Of a stretch of 64,000 bases of DNA, positions 34,794 through 43,189 are shown piece after piece. Source of the stretch: Peribacillus simplex (GTDB lineage: Bacteria; Bacillota; Bacilli; Bacillales; DSM-1321). A model generated the notes under the pieces. It had not been told where the DNA came from. It did no database searches and saw nothing but the letters and a program-made list of their open reading frames with translations. Positions within the stretch are counted from its first letter, which is position 1, and every line of letters starts with the position of its first letter. The position numbers were made by a program, and so were the translations under genes. The stretch is from contig NZ_CP126106.1 of assembly GCF_030123325.1 (NCBI RefSeq), positions 1,144,001-1,208,000 of the forward strand. The letters are read 5' to 3'.

Positions 34794-35660
34794 ATGGTAT
34801 ATCGACTACTTGCGGTAAATATCGACGGGACATTGCTCCAGTCGAATGGCCGTTTAAATAAATCGACTAAAGAAGCAATAGATTATGTTCACCAAAAAGG
34901 TGTCCATGTTGCACTTGTGACGTCAAGAAACTATCACTCAGCAAAAAAAGTGGCCAAAGCCCTAAAAATAAATCCGATGATCGTTGCTCAGCAAGGAGCC
35001 TTTGTCGGAGCTTCCATGGAAAAGCCGATAATGGTAAAACGAATATCGGAAGAACTGACTGTAGAGCTCGTGCAAATGCTTGAAAAGACCACATGCCAAA
35101 TATTGCTCATTCATGAAAAGTACTCGCTGGGCAATCGGGTGAACCTTCCGGAGAATTTGCTAGGTAAATCGGTTATGTATTTGAATGATCAAAATATTTA
35201 TGCTCAAAATTATGTCGACGATATCAGCGAAGAGCTTATTGACCAGCCGATGGCCCCGACGAAGATGGACATAATATTTTCAGAAAAAACTGATCGAAAT
35301 GATATATTGAAATTGATAAAGAAAATGTTCCCTGAGGTGGATGCGATATTACATCCAGGACATAAAATGACAATCGTTCCGAAGGGGGTTTCTAAATGGA
35401 GTGGTGTATTGTATTTAGCCGACCATTTAGAGGTGAGAAGAACGGAAATCGTCTCGATTGGTGATGGATTGGATGATATAGAGATGATTGCCGGTTCTGG
35501 TCTGGGAGTTGCCATGGGCAATGCTGATGAGGAAGTAAGGAAAGTGGCAAAATGGGTGACGCGCTCCAATGACCAAGATGGAGTTGCCTATATGCTGAGG
35601 GAATTTTTCCGGAAACAGCATCCAATCGAATTTTTACAAAAGATGAATATGCTTAAGTGA
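34794..35660 (+). CDS. yhaX: YhaX, HAD superfamily (Cof-type) protein with altered catalytic motif
   Basis: HAD-IIB/Cof-type fold, 288 aa, as in B. subtilis YhaX, a sporulation-linked stress protein. Motif III/IV GDGLDDIEMI (about residues 224-233) and the cap domain are intact, but motif I reads NIDGTLL: Asn stands where the nucleophilic Asp of DxDGT is expected. Phosphatase activity is therefore doubtful. Start at 34794 follows GGGGGAG; the ATG at 34779 overlaps that site. Confidence 0.88.
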   Translation: MVYRLLAVNIDGTLLQSNGRLNKSTKEAIDYVHQKGVHVALVTSRNYHSAKKVAKALKINPMIVAQQGAFVGASMEKPIMVKRISEELTVELVQMLEKTTCQILLIHEKYSLGNRVNLPENLLGKSVMYLNDQNIYAQNYVDDISEELIDQPMAPTKMDIIFSEKTDRNDILKLIKKMFPEVDAILHPGHKMTIVPKGVSKWSGVLYLADHLEVRRTEIVSIGDGLDDIEMIAGSGLGVAMGNADEEVRKVAKWVTRSNDQDGVAYMLREFFRKQHPIEFLQKMNMLK

Positions 35661-35665
35661 TTGAC

Positions 35666-35692
35666 GGGGCCCCTTCATATAGAAGGGGCCCC
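35666..35692 (+). terminator. strong hairpin after yhaX
   Basis: Perfect 11-bp stem GGGGCCCCTTC / GAAGGGGCCCC, five-base loop, followed by ATTC rather than a T-run. Confidence 0.55.
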
Positions 35693-35793
35693 ATTCAGAT
35701 AGTGCCGCTTGCGAGGCCTGTTTTATTTCATAAATAATTATAAGCTTCTTTCCATAAACTAAAGGATAATCAGTAATGGAAAGGAAGAATTCA

Positions 35794-36048
35794 ATGGGTG
35801 TAATCAATGCAAAAGAAGTGCAAGTCGGTGATGAGGTGTTTGTGATTTATAATAATCCCCATGTTCCCACCGTTTCGAATATAAGGGCAGCGGAAATTGT
35901 CCCGCATCCCAAAGATCCCAATGCAGTCGCCTTGTTCCTGAACGAAACATTTCATACGATTGAGGATGATGATGCTTTGTTCACTTCGGAAGCCGCAGCG
36001 GAAAAAGCATACAGTGATTATATGGGTAACCAGGACCAGATGACTTGA
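35794..36048 (+). CDS. SplA-like small protein, 84 aa
   Basis: Resembles SplA, the TRAP-like regulator of spore photoproduct lyase: VGDEVFVIYNNPHVPTVSNI near the start, an EIVPHP segment, ALFLNETFHTI and a C-terminal EAAAEKAYSDY helix. The assignment is from memory of the family pattern, and splB is not present here. Start at 35794 is chosen from AAAGGAAG five bases before. If not SplA, it is an uncharacterised small beta-rich protein. Confidence 0.6.
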   Translation: MGVINAKEVQVGDEVFVIYNNPHVPTVSNIRAAEIVPHPKDPNAVALFLNETFHTIEDDDALFTSEAAAEKAYSDYMGNQDQMT

Positions 36049-36092
36049 AGAGGCGTTTACTTTGCTTTACGGAAAGAGAATGAACAGATGAA

Positions 36093-36123
36093 AGCCCTCG
36101 CTTATAAAGCGGGGGCTCCTTTA
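36093..36123 (+). terminator. terminator of the SplA-like gene
   Basis: Stem AGCCCTCGCTT / AAGCGGGGGCT with a short loop, followed by CCTTT, just before the 21-bp repeat array. Confidence 0.65.
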
Positions 36124-36130
36124 GATTATA

Positions 36131-36275
36131 TTTGCGAGTAAAAGCTCGGATTTCACGAGTAACGCTCGAATTCACGAGTAAAAGCTCAGAATTCATGAGT
36201 AAATGCTTGAAATTCACGAGTATTTGCTCCAAACTCACGAGTAAAAGCTCGGAATTCACGAGTATTTGCTGCAAA
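36131..36275. repeat. tandem array of seven 21-bp repeats
   Basis: Seven degenerate units with core CACGAGTAAAAGCTCGGAATT; GAGT starts at 36136, 36157, 36176, 36197, 36218, 36239 and 36260, so the period is 21 bp with one 19-bp step. Most units contain a small palindrome CGAG-taaaa-gCTCG; two alternate with TATTTGCT. It is intergenic, between the SplA-like gene and the DinB gene. Not CRISPR: there are no spacers. Confidence 0.85.
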
Positions 36276-36307
36276 CGTACCCATACTGTAAATTTCCGTC
36301 TTATATA

Positions 36308-36350
36308 AAAAAACTGCCACTCCTATTTCAAGAAAAACAGAGTGACAGTT
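36308..36350 (-). terminator. terminator of the DinB-family gene
   Basis: Stem ACTGtCACTCT / GGAGTGgCAGT on the minus strand followed by TTTTTT, ten bases beyond the stop. Confidence 0.75.
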
Positions 36351-36359
36351 ACTTAAATC

Positions 36360-36809
36360 TCAGTTATTGGATTGTATGAATAGTTTCATTGCGTGAATTT
36401 GGCCTATATGATTGGTTTCGTGCAAGACTACAAAATTAATGAATTCACCCGCTGTTTCCATTCCGTTGAAAGGCTGTGCTGTTTTTTCTGTCAATCGTTC
36501 TTCCGGAATTTCAAGAAGTCGATCAAGTTGCTCATGCAACTGTTGCTTTAATACTTCAACGGTAGGTACGTCCCCGGTCCAGTCCGCTGGTTTTGAACCA
36601 TATCCGAATAGCTGGCTGTAATTCGCTGGCAAATTGCTGCTGGAGTTCAATAAAAATTTTTCCGCTGCAGTTAGGACATGTCCAATGTGCCAATGGATTG
36701 TATTATTAAAACCTGCAGGCTGCACATCCATTAACTCTGGATTGATTCCCTCGATTTCTTTTAAAAGATTGCCGCGCATGGCTGTCAGTTGATTTTTAAC
36801 ATAATTCAT
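36360..36809 (-). CDS. DinB family protein, 149 aa
   Basis: Four-helix-bundle DinB/YfiT-like protein with the expected metal-binding histidines (HWHIGHV about residue 42; HETNHIGQIH about 130-139). Relatives include bacillithiol-dependent transferases and hydrolases; the substrate is unknown. ATG 36809 follows GGGGA; the longer frame to 36851 is rejected. Confidence 0.85.
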   Translation of the reverse strand: MNYVKNQLTAMRGNLLKEIEGINPELMDVQPAGFNNTIHWHIGHVLTAAEKFLLNSSSNLPANYSQLFGYGSKPADWTGDVPTVEVLKQQLHEQLDRLLEIPEERLTEKTAQPFNGMETAGEFINFVVLHETNHIGQIHAMKLFIQSNN

Positions 36810-37047
36810 TTTACATTCCCCTTTCAAACTTGTTTTTCTTACCGCACTCATGAAAATTATAGCAAGGGTATTTCAATATTATCAAATTTTAGATAAGCCT
36901 TTTCAAAAGGGGATGGCCTATCAAGTTACAATTTTAAGGCTTGTAATTGTCAGATAATTTGAAGGGAAGGTATTTTCAATTTGTGAGGACCTCTAGGGGG
37001 ATCCAATTTTTTATCGTAAATGTTAGTAAAGGGAAAGGCGGTGTTTT

Positions 37048-37627
37048 ATGGAAATGAGTTTATTGCTTGTTTAGCGATTGGGTTTGCATTAGGCATCAAG
37101 CCTGCTCTGGAACCGAATCATATCATTGCCCTTTCTGCGATTGCGAGCTAAAGCAAGAAAATATGGAAATCTTCACTTGCAGGCGTATTTTGGGGAAGCG
37201 GGCATCTCCTTATTCTTTTGGTGTTCGGTGTCATCCTGATCCTTTTGAAAAACGAAATTCCAGAAGCTTGGGCAATGTCAAACGAAGCGGCATGACCATA
37301 CAGGACGGGCTACATAACTGAAATCGATGTTAGTGGGAATTGTCCACGGACTTGCAGGCTGTGCTGCAATGCTCCTTCTCACTTTAAGTACGATAGATGC
37401 TGCGTGGCAGGGTGAGATCTACAATTATCATATTTGGTATAGGTACTTGCATAGGCATGCTTTTGTTCACGACGATTTTAAGCATTCCCTTTGTCACAAG
37501 CTCTTCCTCCAAAAAAGTCAATCGGTTACTCATCCGATTGACAGGTGTGCTAAGCACGCTTTTAGGAATCTATTATATGTACAATCTGGGCATCAACGAG
37601 GAACTATTTTCTGTATGGTTTGGTTGA
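37048..37627 (+). pseudogene. nickel/cobalt transporter (UreH/NicO-like) remnant
   Basis: Frame changes and stops interrupt a recognisable membrane transporter. Pieces: ACLAIGFALGIKPALEPNHI, SKKIWKSSLAGVFWGSGH, LVFGVILILLKNEIPEAW, then after a stop and gap LVGIVHGLAGCAAMLLLTLS, and finally a GIGTCIGMLLFTTILSIPF stretch and LTGVLSTLLGIYYMYNLGI. The central His-rich cytoplasmic loop is deleted. The first frame dies after eight codons. A GGAAAGGCGG ribosome site survives. Confidence 0.8.
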
Positions 37628-37661
37628 AAGCAGGACATATACCCAAGGGATAAGGTTTAAG

Positions 37662-37693
37662 AACCCTCAAGTCATAAATTTGAGGGTTTTTTT
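37662..37693 (+). terminator. terminator of the transporter remnant
   Basis: Stem AACCCTCAA / TTGAGGGTT followed by a T-run. Confidence 0.8.
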
Positions 37694-37797
37694 ACTTTTA
37701 ATAAATCGACAAACAATCCTATTACTCTTTTGCATGCACTAGTATAATGAGAAATATTGGATAATTAATCCATTAGGGTATGAGGAGATGACAAATA

Positions 37798-38193
37798 ATG
37801 AAAAGGAAACCGCTCCTGGTTGCACTTTGCTTATCATCAATAACGTTAGCTTCAGGTTGTACAGCAAAGCAAGAACATATTTCCCTCCAAAAATATGAAG
37901 GTACAAACTACAAATTCGAAGCATATAAACAAAAGATAGAAATGGGGAAAACAGAAAAAACAAAAGAAATAGTAAAGAATGCTGATTGGGAAGAAATCAC
38001 ATTGGAGAAGGATCATCCTAAGGCGGACTTCATCTTTTATTTTAATGATGAAAAAAGCGAAGGTAAAATAGCTGTATATTATGTTTGGGTTAATCCTGAA
38101 GAAAATATTGTAGAATTGACGAAGGATGAACATAGCCAGTATGTACAGTTAAATAGAAAGGATTCTGAAACTATTTTAAGGCTTCTGCATTAA
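37798..38193 (+). CDS. hypothetical lipoprotein, 131 aa
   Basis: Signal peptide (KRK then LLVALCLSSITLASG) with lipobox ASGC, giving Cys 21 as lipidation site, so a membrane-anchored extracytoplasmic protein. The remainder is charged with alternating strands and a WVNPEENIVELT segment; no domain is recognised. GAGGAG site upstream. Codon use looks more A-rich than the neighbours, suggesting possible acquisition. Confidence 0.75.
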   Translation: MKRKPLLVALCLSSITLASGCTAKQEHISLQKYEGTNYKFEAYKQKIEMGKTEKTKEIVKNADWEEITLEKDHPKADFIFYFNDEKSEGKIAVYYVWVNPEENIVELTKDEHSQYVQLNRKDSETILRLLH

Positions 38194-38298
38194 TGAAAAG
38201 GAGGAGAAAGGCAACTCCTGTACTTTCAAAAACCTCCAGACAAGCATTTAGAATTCACATGGATTTTTATGGGGAAAATTTCTTTATCTAATGGAAAA

Positions 38299-38692
38299 AT
38301 GGTGGAAGTTGAATGTTTAAGCTGTGCTCTGATAAGTGGGGAAGTAGAAGCCGAGGGTGGCGTAATAGTCGCATTGAAGGTTTAGTGATATTAGCATCTA
38401 AACGACATATTAAGTGCTTTGATGATTTAAATGAACGAGAAAAGGTTGATTACATAAACTTATTGACCAAGATTAGAAAAGCTCAAAGGGAAGTATTGGG
38501 GTCAAACACGTTTATTATTTCTACAATGAGGATACTACTCACCATTTTCATGCTTGGATGGTTCCTCGATATGAATGGATGTACGAGTTTGGACGTTCGG
38601 TAGAATCAGTTAGACCGGTTTTGCTGCATGGAAAAAACAGCTTGAATGATGGTGGAAATTTAAAAAGTGTAACGGATGGAATCGAGGCATAA
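38299..38692 (+). pseudogene. HIT-like (histidine triad) protein remnant with two frameshifts
   Basis: Three consecutive frames give the protein: VECLSCALISGEVEAEGGV, then LVILASKRHIKCFDDLNERE and KIRKAQREVLG, then FYNEDTTHHFHAWMVPRYEW with MYEFGRSVESVRPVLLHG. The HHFHAW stretch is the histidine triad-like motif. Frame shifts fall near 38380 and 38515. It resembles a diadenosine-polyphosphate-hydrolase-type HIT protein unrelated in detail to the intact hit gene at 59488. Confidence 0.8.
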
Positions 38693-38797
38693 AAAAAGAA
38701 TTAAACCGTTAGCCCTTCCAGTTCCAAAGAAACAGATGAGTGATTTCCTATACAAAAATCTATAATAATGTTTGATAACACCCTGTTTAAAAAAGGT

Positions 38798-38835
38798 GAA
38801 AGAAACCGGAATTCCATAGAAGCCCGGTTTCTTTC
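38798..38835. terminator. bidirectional terminator before the amidinotransferase-fold gene
   Basis: Perfect 12-bp stem GAAAGAAACCGG / CCGGTTTCTTTC with a 14-base loop, six bases past the stop of the minus-strand gene. Confidence 0.75.
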
Positions 38836-38841
38836 ATCTGC

Positions 38842-39720
38842 TCAGGCTGAATCAGTCTTCTTATTCGTTGTCCTCAATAGTGGCATTGTGCAACAACGGA
38901 AAGAGCCACCGGACTTGATGATTTCGCTTATATCGACTTCAATGATTTCGTACCCGCGTTCACGAAGCTGACTATTCACGTGTTTATTACATGGTAGACT
39001 GAATAATTTTTTATTCCCAATTGAAAGCACGTTGGTACCTAATGTGAATTGTTCTTCTTTAGTCACTTCAATCAAGTCATAACGTGAAGCTAATAAATCC
39101 ATCTCTTTTTTTGTAAAGGACTCCGGAAAAATAAGTGCCTCTGTCGGTGATATGATATTGAAAACACAATCTAAATGAAGGAATGTTTCAATGAATGGAA
39201 CCGCGATGACATCGTATTCCGGTAATATGGTTTGAAGATGCTTGACGGATGATTCATCCGTTCTTTCACTTATTCCAATATAGATGGTCTTTCCGTCAAT
39301 AAGGACATCCCCGCCCTCAATATGATTTTTGAGGAGGTTGAAATATGAGATACCATTCGTTTCGAGCCAGGATTTCAATATTTGTTCTTCACCCTGCCTG
39401 ATACCTGTTGCCAGCTCAGCTACGTAAACGGTATTGCCGAGAGTGAAACCGATATCCCTCGTGAAAACTTGTTCTGGATATGTAAATTGAGGCGTAAGTT
39501 TTATGACTTCAATCCCTTCATGTTCAAGAGCCTTTGTAAATTGGGCATGCTGCTCCAATGCAAGTGTTTGATCGATATTTTCTTCTTGAAACTCTTTTTG
39601 AGTTTCGTTAATGATCTCCCGGATTTCCATATAACGTGGTTCACAGACGATCACCCGTGATAGCTTTGAATATTCACTCGAGCAATAAGCTTCCAGTTCT
39701 TCGTTTATTTTGTTTACCAT
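38842..39720 (-). CDS. DDAH/arginine deiminase-like amidinohydrolase (YkgA-like)
   Basis: 292-aa member of the guanidino-modifying (amidinotransferase fold) superfamily, similar to B. subtilis YkgA (286 aa). Catalytic residues visible: FTRDIGF with acid residue, HIEGGDVLI (about 137-145), HLDCVFN (His about 181) and the C-terminal GGSFRCCTMPL, where one of two adjacent Cys is the nucleophile. Probable reaction is hydrolysis of an arginine derivative; the substrate is not established. ATG 39720 follows GAAGGAG. Confidence 0.85.
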   Translation of the reverse strand: MVNKINEELEAYCSSEYSKLSRVIVCEPRYMEIREIINETQKEFQEENIDQTLALEQHAQFTKALEHEGIEVIKLTPQFTYPEQVFTRDIGFTLGNTVYVAELATGIRQGEEQILKSWLETNGISYFNLLKNHIEGGDVLIDGKTIYIGISERTDESSVKHLQTILPEYDVIAVPFIETFLHLDCVFNIISPTEALIFPESFTKKEMDLLASRYDLIEVTKEEQFTLGTNVLSIGNKKLFSLPCNKHVNSQLRERGYEIIEVDISEIIKSGGSFRCCTMPLLRTTNKKTDSA

Positions 39721-39903
39721 AAATGAGCTCCTTCTAAATATAATTGTATCTTTACTATTTCCTCCTTTTTCTAGAAAGAAACATAAAAAATATGCCATGG
39801 AACTGCACCGCTAAATTTGGATGGTTTAAAAAAACTTCTCAGATTACGCTCCTAATAAATGATCCCGGTATAAGCGGGTTATATCCTTCCAATTCGAAGA
39901 AAG

Positions 39904-40142
39904 TTTTTGCTAAAGGCTGTTTTCGCATACTTTGTTGCTATTTACCAAGTAAAGCGGTGTGGTTGATTTCCCCTCCAGATGCTCGCTTTCCGAGGGGCGG
40001 GCGGTGAGCCTCCTCGGCGTGAACGCCTGTGGGGTCTCACCTGTCCCGCTGCTCCCGCAGGAGTCTCGCAATCCGCTCCAATCAACCTTAAATCGTTTCG
40101 TTTTAAAAACAACAATCTTTACGAAAAGAGCCTTGCTAAAAA
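39904..40142. mobile_element. MITE-like non-coding element with nested inverted repeats
   Basis: About 239 bp. Outer imperfect inverted repeats of about 33 bp: the left begins TTTTTGCTAAAGGCTGTTTT and the right, read on the other strand, begins TTTTTAGCAAGGCTCTTTTC; both end in TTGTTG. Inside lies a 127-bp GC-rich core (39961-40087) bounded by perfect GGTTGATT / AATCAACC and able to form hairpins (GAGGGGCGGGCGGTGAGCC, CTCACCTGTCCCGC). Its GC content is far above the surroundings. I recall similar GC-rich intergenic repeats in other Bacillaceae. No transposase. A degraded second copy is at 42971-43055. Confidence 0.7.
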
Positions 40143-40331
40143 AAACATTCCAGTTGTTTTCAGAAATCCGCTCCCTTTCCGAATCCCTCTCTGTCGTCAA
40201 ACTGATTTTAAAATTTCATCTAGATTAAGCCGGCTTCAAAATAATCGTAAACGGTACCTAGGGAAAAAGGATTATTTTTTTTCTGGTCGAATATATAATG
40301 AGGATGCTTTTAATATAAGGGGGAGATTGTA

Positions 40332-41948
40332 ATGATGGATACTCCATTGATCATGACTCAAATCATTGAAAGAGCTGAAAAATATTTTCCGAAGAAAGAG
40401 GTAGTTTCGCGTACGGATGGTGGAATTCACACATTTACATATGCTGAGATTGCTGAGCGTACAAGAAGGCTGACCAGTAACCTTGAAAAATTCGGTATTC
40501 AAACAGGTGACCGTATTGGAACACTTGCCTGGAACCATCATCGGCATTTAGAAGCTTATTTTGCGATTCCTTGTCATGGTGCTGTCCTACATACAATCAA
40601 TATGCGTCTGTCTCCTCAACATGTTTCTTATATCGTCAATAGTGCGGAGGATCGATTATTATTGATAGACCCGGATGTCATCCCCCTTTTGGAAGCAATT
40701 AAAGATGAGTTAACGACAGTGGAAGGTTATATCATAATGACGGATAAAGATGAGCTGCCTGAAACGACCCTTTCACCTATTTATCATTATGAAAAATTAT
40801 TAGCCGAAGGGAATCCGAAACAGCCATTCATTCAAACCTTGGATGAAAATGCACCTGCCGGCATATGTTATACTTCCGCCACGACCGGGAATCCAAAAGG
40901 TGTGGTTTATTCACATCGCGGAATTTTGTTGCATGCGATTGCACTGGGGCTTGCCGATTCTACAGCATTAAGCGAACGTGATGTGGCGCTTCCTGTCGTG
41001 CCGATGTTTCATGTGAATGCCTGGGGCATGCCTTTTGCCAGTGTTTGGTTTGGAACGAAGATGGTTTTGCCGGGACCTTATTTCACCCCAAAGATTTTGG
41101 CTGAGCTTATAGAAACGGAGAAGGTTACAATCGCAGCAGGGGTTCCGACGATATGGCTGGGCTTATTGAAGGAGCTAGAAGAAGGCAGCCATGATACGAG
41201 CAGCATTCGTGCTGTTTTATGCGGAGGGTCGGCTGCTCCGAAAAGCATGATTAAAACCTTTGAACAAAAGTATGGGATACCATTCCTGCATGCCTATGGA
41301 ATGACTGAAACAAGTCCGCTAGTATTTGTATCCAAACCAAAAAGTTATCAGGAAGATCTCCCAGAAGAAGAACTTTATGAGTTGAAGGCCAAGCAGGGCC
41401 TTGTTTCACCAATGATAGAAATTAAAGTGATCGGTCAGGGTGGCGAAGTGAAGCCTGATGGAAAGGAAATGGGCGAATTGCTGATCAGGGGTCCTTGGAT
41501 AGCCAATAAGTATTTTAAGGATGAGCGGTCAGAGGATACGTTTAAAGAAGGCTGGCTGTATACGGGGGATGTTGTCACGATTGATGAAGAAGGATTCGTG
41601 AAAATCGTCGACCGGACCAAGGACTTGATAAAAAGCGGCGGTGAGTGGATATCTTCCGTAGATATAGAGAATGCATTAATGGCCCATGAAGGAATTTTTG
41701 AGGCGGCGGTAATTGCAGTGCCTCATGAAAAATGGCAAGAACGGCCGATTGCCTGTGTTGTTTTGAAGGACGCATACAAGGGTCAAGTGTCCCAGGAGGG
41801 CATCATCGAATTTTTAAAGCCGCAGTTTGCAAAATGGTGGCTTCCGGATGAAGTGGTCTTTTTGGATGAAATCCCGAAAACGGGTGTTGGGAAGTTCTTG
41901 AAAAGGGCATTGCGTGATCAGCTTCAAGATAAATATCTCAATAAATAA
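40332..41948 (+). CDS. fatty-acyl-CoA synthetase (AMP-forming)
   Basis: 538-aa ANL-superfamily ligase that would activate medium- or long-chain fatty acids with ATP and CoA. Motifs: P-loop YTSATTGNPKGV (about residues 179-190), YGMTETSP (about 320), the TGDV/DRTKDLIKSGGEW hinge region (about 415-440) and the catalytic C-terminal Lys in KTGVGKFLKR. GGGGGAG site upstream. It is followed by an enoyl-CoA hydratase gene, consistent with fatty acid degradation. Chain-length preference unknown. Confidence 0.9.
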   Translation: MMDTPLIMTQIIERAEKYFPKKEVVSRTDGGIHTFTYAEIAERTRRLTSNLEKFGIQTGDRIGTLAWNHHRHLEAYFAIPCHGAVLHTINMRLSPQHVSYIVNSAEDRLLLIDPDVIPLLEAIKDELTTVEGYIIMTDKDELPETTLSPIYHYEKLLAEGNPKQPFIQTLDENAPAGICYTSATTGNPKGVVYSHRGILLHAIALGLADSTALSERDVALPVVPMFHVNAWGMPFASVWFGTKMVLPGPYFTPKILAELIETEKVTIAAGVPTIWLGLLKELEEGSHDTSSIRAVLCGGSAAPKSMIKTFEQKYGIPFLHAYGMTETSPLVFVSKPKSYQEDLPEEELYELKAKQGLVSPMIEIKVIGQGGEVKPDGKEMGELLIRGPWIANKYFKDERSEDTFKEGWLYTGDVVTIDEEGFVKIVDRTKDLIKSGGEWISSVDIENALMAHEGIFEAAVIAVPHEKWQERPIACVVLKDAYKGQVSQEGIIEFLKPQFAKWWLPDEVVFLDEIPKTGVGKFLKRALRDQLQDKYLNK

Positions 41949-42041
41949 TGCTATATTTGTTTAATTATAACATTTCTACCTATTCAGTTAATGGAAGAAA
42001 AATATATAATAGATTAATAGAACGAAAGAGGAGGAAATAAA

Positions 42042-42839
42042 TTGAGTATAGAATCGACATCACCTGCTGGAACTGTTTTAATCACATATTCGGACAGGAC
42101 GGCTACTGTTGCAATGAACCGTCCAGAGGCCATGAATGCCTTAAATCCGAAGATGCTGCATGATTTCGTTAATGCCCTTAAGGAAGTGAGTGAGAATGAT
42201 GAAGTGGACGTCGTCATTTTAAAAGGGAATGGGAAAGCATTTTCCGCAGGTGGTGACATTAAGATGATGCTCTCGTCTGGAAAAGAAAACGCTTTCGATG
42301 AACTGATGGATGGAATCAGTGAATTGGTGACCACTCTATACTTCATGCCTAAATTGACAATCAGTGCCATTCATGGTGCGGCTGCAGGGCTTGGGTTGAG
42401 TATAGCTCTTGCAACCGATCACCTTATTGCCGATTCGGACAGTAAGGTTGCGATGAATTTTATCGGGATTGGATTAATCCCTGATGGCGGCGGACACTTT
42501 TTCCTTGAACGCCGTCTTGGTGAAGTGGGTGCGAAAGAATTGATCTGGGAAGGTAAAGTGCTTACAGCACTTGAAGCAAAAGAAAAGGGTCTCATTCATG
42601 AAGTGGCAGAAGGAACCTTGGAAAATGCGGTAGAGAAGAAAGTGCAATCATGGCTGCAAAGCCCGGTTCAGGCCATGATTAAAACGAAAAAGATCCTTAG
42701 TGAAAAAAATCGCCCACTATTAATTAAGATCCTTGAGATTGAAAAAGCTGCTCAGATGAAAATGCGCCAAACAGCGGACCACCAAGAGGGAATAAAAGCT
42801 TTCGTGGAAAAAAGAAAACCGAACTTCATCGGAAAATGA
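42042..42839 (+). CDS. yhaR: enoyl-CoA hydratase (YhaR-like)
   Basis: Crotonase-fold protein, 265 aa (B. subtilis YhaR about 255). NRPEAMNALNPKM, the oxyanion-hole GKAFSAGGDIKMM (about 68-80) and IHGAAAGLGLSIALATDHL (about 109-127) are typical. The usual catalytic glutamates are not both evident, so hydratase versus isomerase activity is open. TTG start with GAGGAGG upstream. Likely acts after the preceding acyl-CoA synthetase. Confidence 0.85.
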   Translation: MSIESTSPAGTVLITYSDRTATVAMNRPEAMNALNPKMLHDFVNALKEVSENDEVDVVILKGNGKAFSAGGDIKMMLSSGKENAFDELMDGISELVTTLYFMPKLTISAIHGAAAGLGLSIALATDHLIADSDSKVAMNFIGIGLIPDGGGHFFLERRLGEVGAKELIWEGKVLTALEAKEKGLIHEVAEGTLENAVEKKVQSWLQSPVQAMIKTKKILSEKNRPLLIKILEIEKAAQMKMRQTADHQEGIKAFVEKRKPNFIGK

Positions 42840-42844
42840 ATGAG

Positions 42845-42870
42845 AAAGGCCGTCACTTTCTAGTGACGGC
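42845..42870 (+). terminator. terminator of yhaR
   Basis: Perfect stem GGCCGTCACT / AGTGACGGCC with a four-base loop, then TCTGTTTG. Confidence 0.75.
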
Positions 42871-42970
42871 CTCTGTTTGTAGACAAATGGGATTCGGAAA
42901 ACTTTTCTTTCATCAACGATGTTCCTGAACCAACTGAACCAAAGTAAAACCTTCAACTCCTCGAGTATGG

Positions 42971-43055
42971 TTTCTATATAAAGATTGTAACAAAGTTGAA
43001 TGGAGCGGGTGCCCTGTAGCAGAAATCAACGTCCAAATTGTATAAGCATAAAAAA
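42971..43055. mobile_element. degraded, internally deleted copy of the MITE-like element
   Basis: Opposite orientation to the element at 39904-40142. It keeps the AAAGATTGT outer arm, GTTGAATGGAGCGG of the inner end and, after a large deletion of the GC-rich middle, GAAATCAAC and the trailing A-rich end. The match is by eye and imperfect. Confidence 0.5.
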
Positions 43056-43098
43056 ACGCAGGCAAACTTGAGTTTCATTGAGTTTATCTACAGTCTGG

Positions 43099-43131
43099 GG
43101 GGCGGTCATGATATGTAACCGCCTTTTTTAT
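43099..43131 (+). terminator. isolated terminator downstream of the degraded MITE copy
   Basis: Stem GGCGGT / ACCGCC followed by TTTTTTAT. No gene ends immediately before it on the plus strand; it may be a backup terminator for yhaR read-through. Confidence 0.6.
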
Positions 43132-43189
43132 ATAAGGAATGTGTGGAAAACTTGATCATATTTTTCGGTGATTGCGCTTCCATTTCCAA

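Noticed and set aside
35981..36274. Minus-strand frame of 97 codons with a heptad-like LLVNSEL repeat
   Set aside because: It is only the translation of the 21-bp tandem array, which is divisible by three; no ribosome site, and it overlaps the end of the SplA-like gene.
36131..36275. CRISPR array
   Set aside because: Repeats are contiguous and degenerate with no spacers and no cas genes nearby.
39910..40332. Several frames of 89-117 codons on both strands
   Set aside because: They arise from the GC-rich MITE-like core, where stops are rare; composition and lack of start signals argue against coding.
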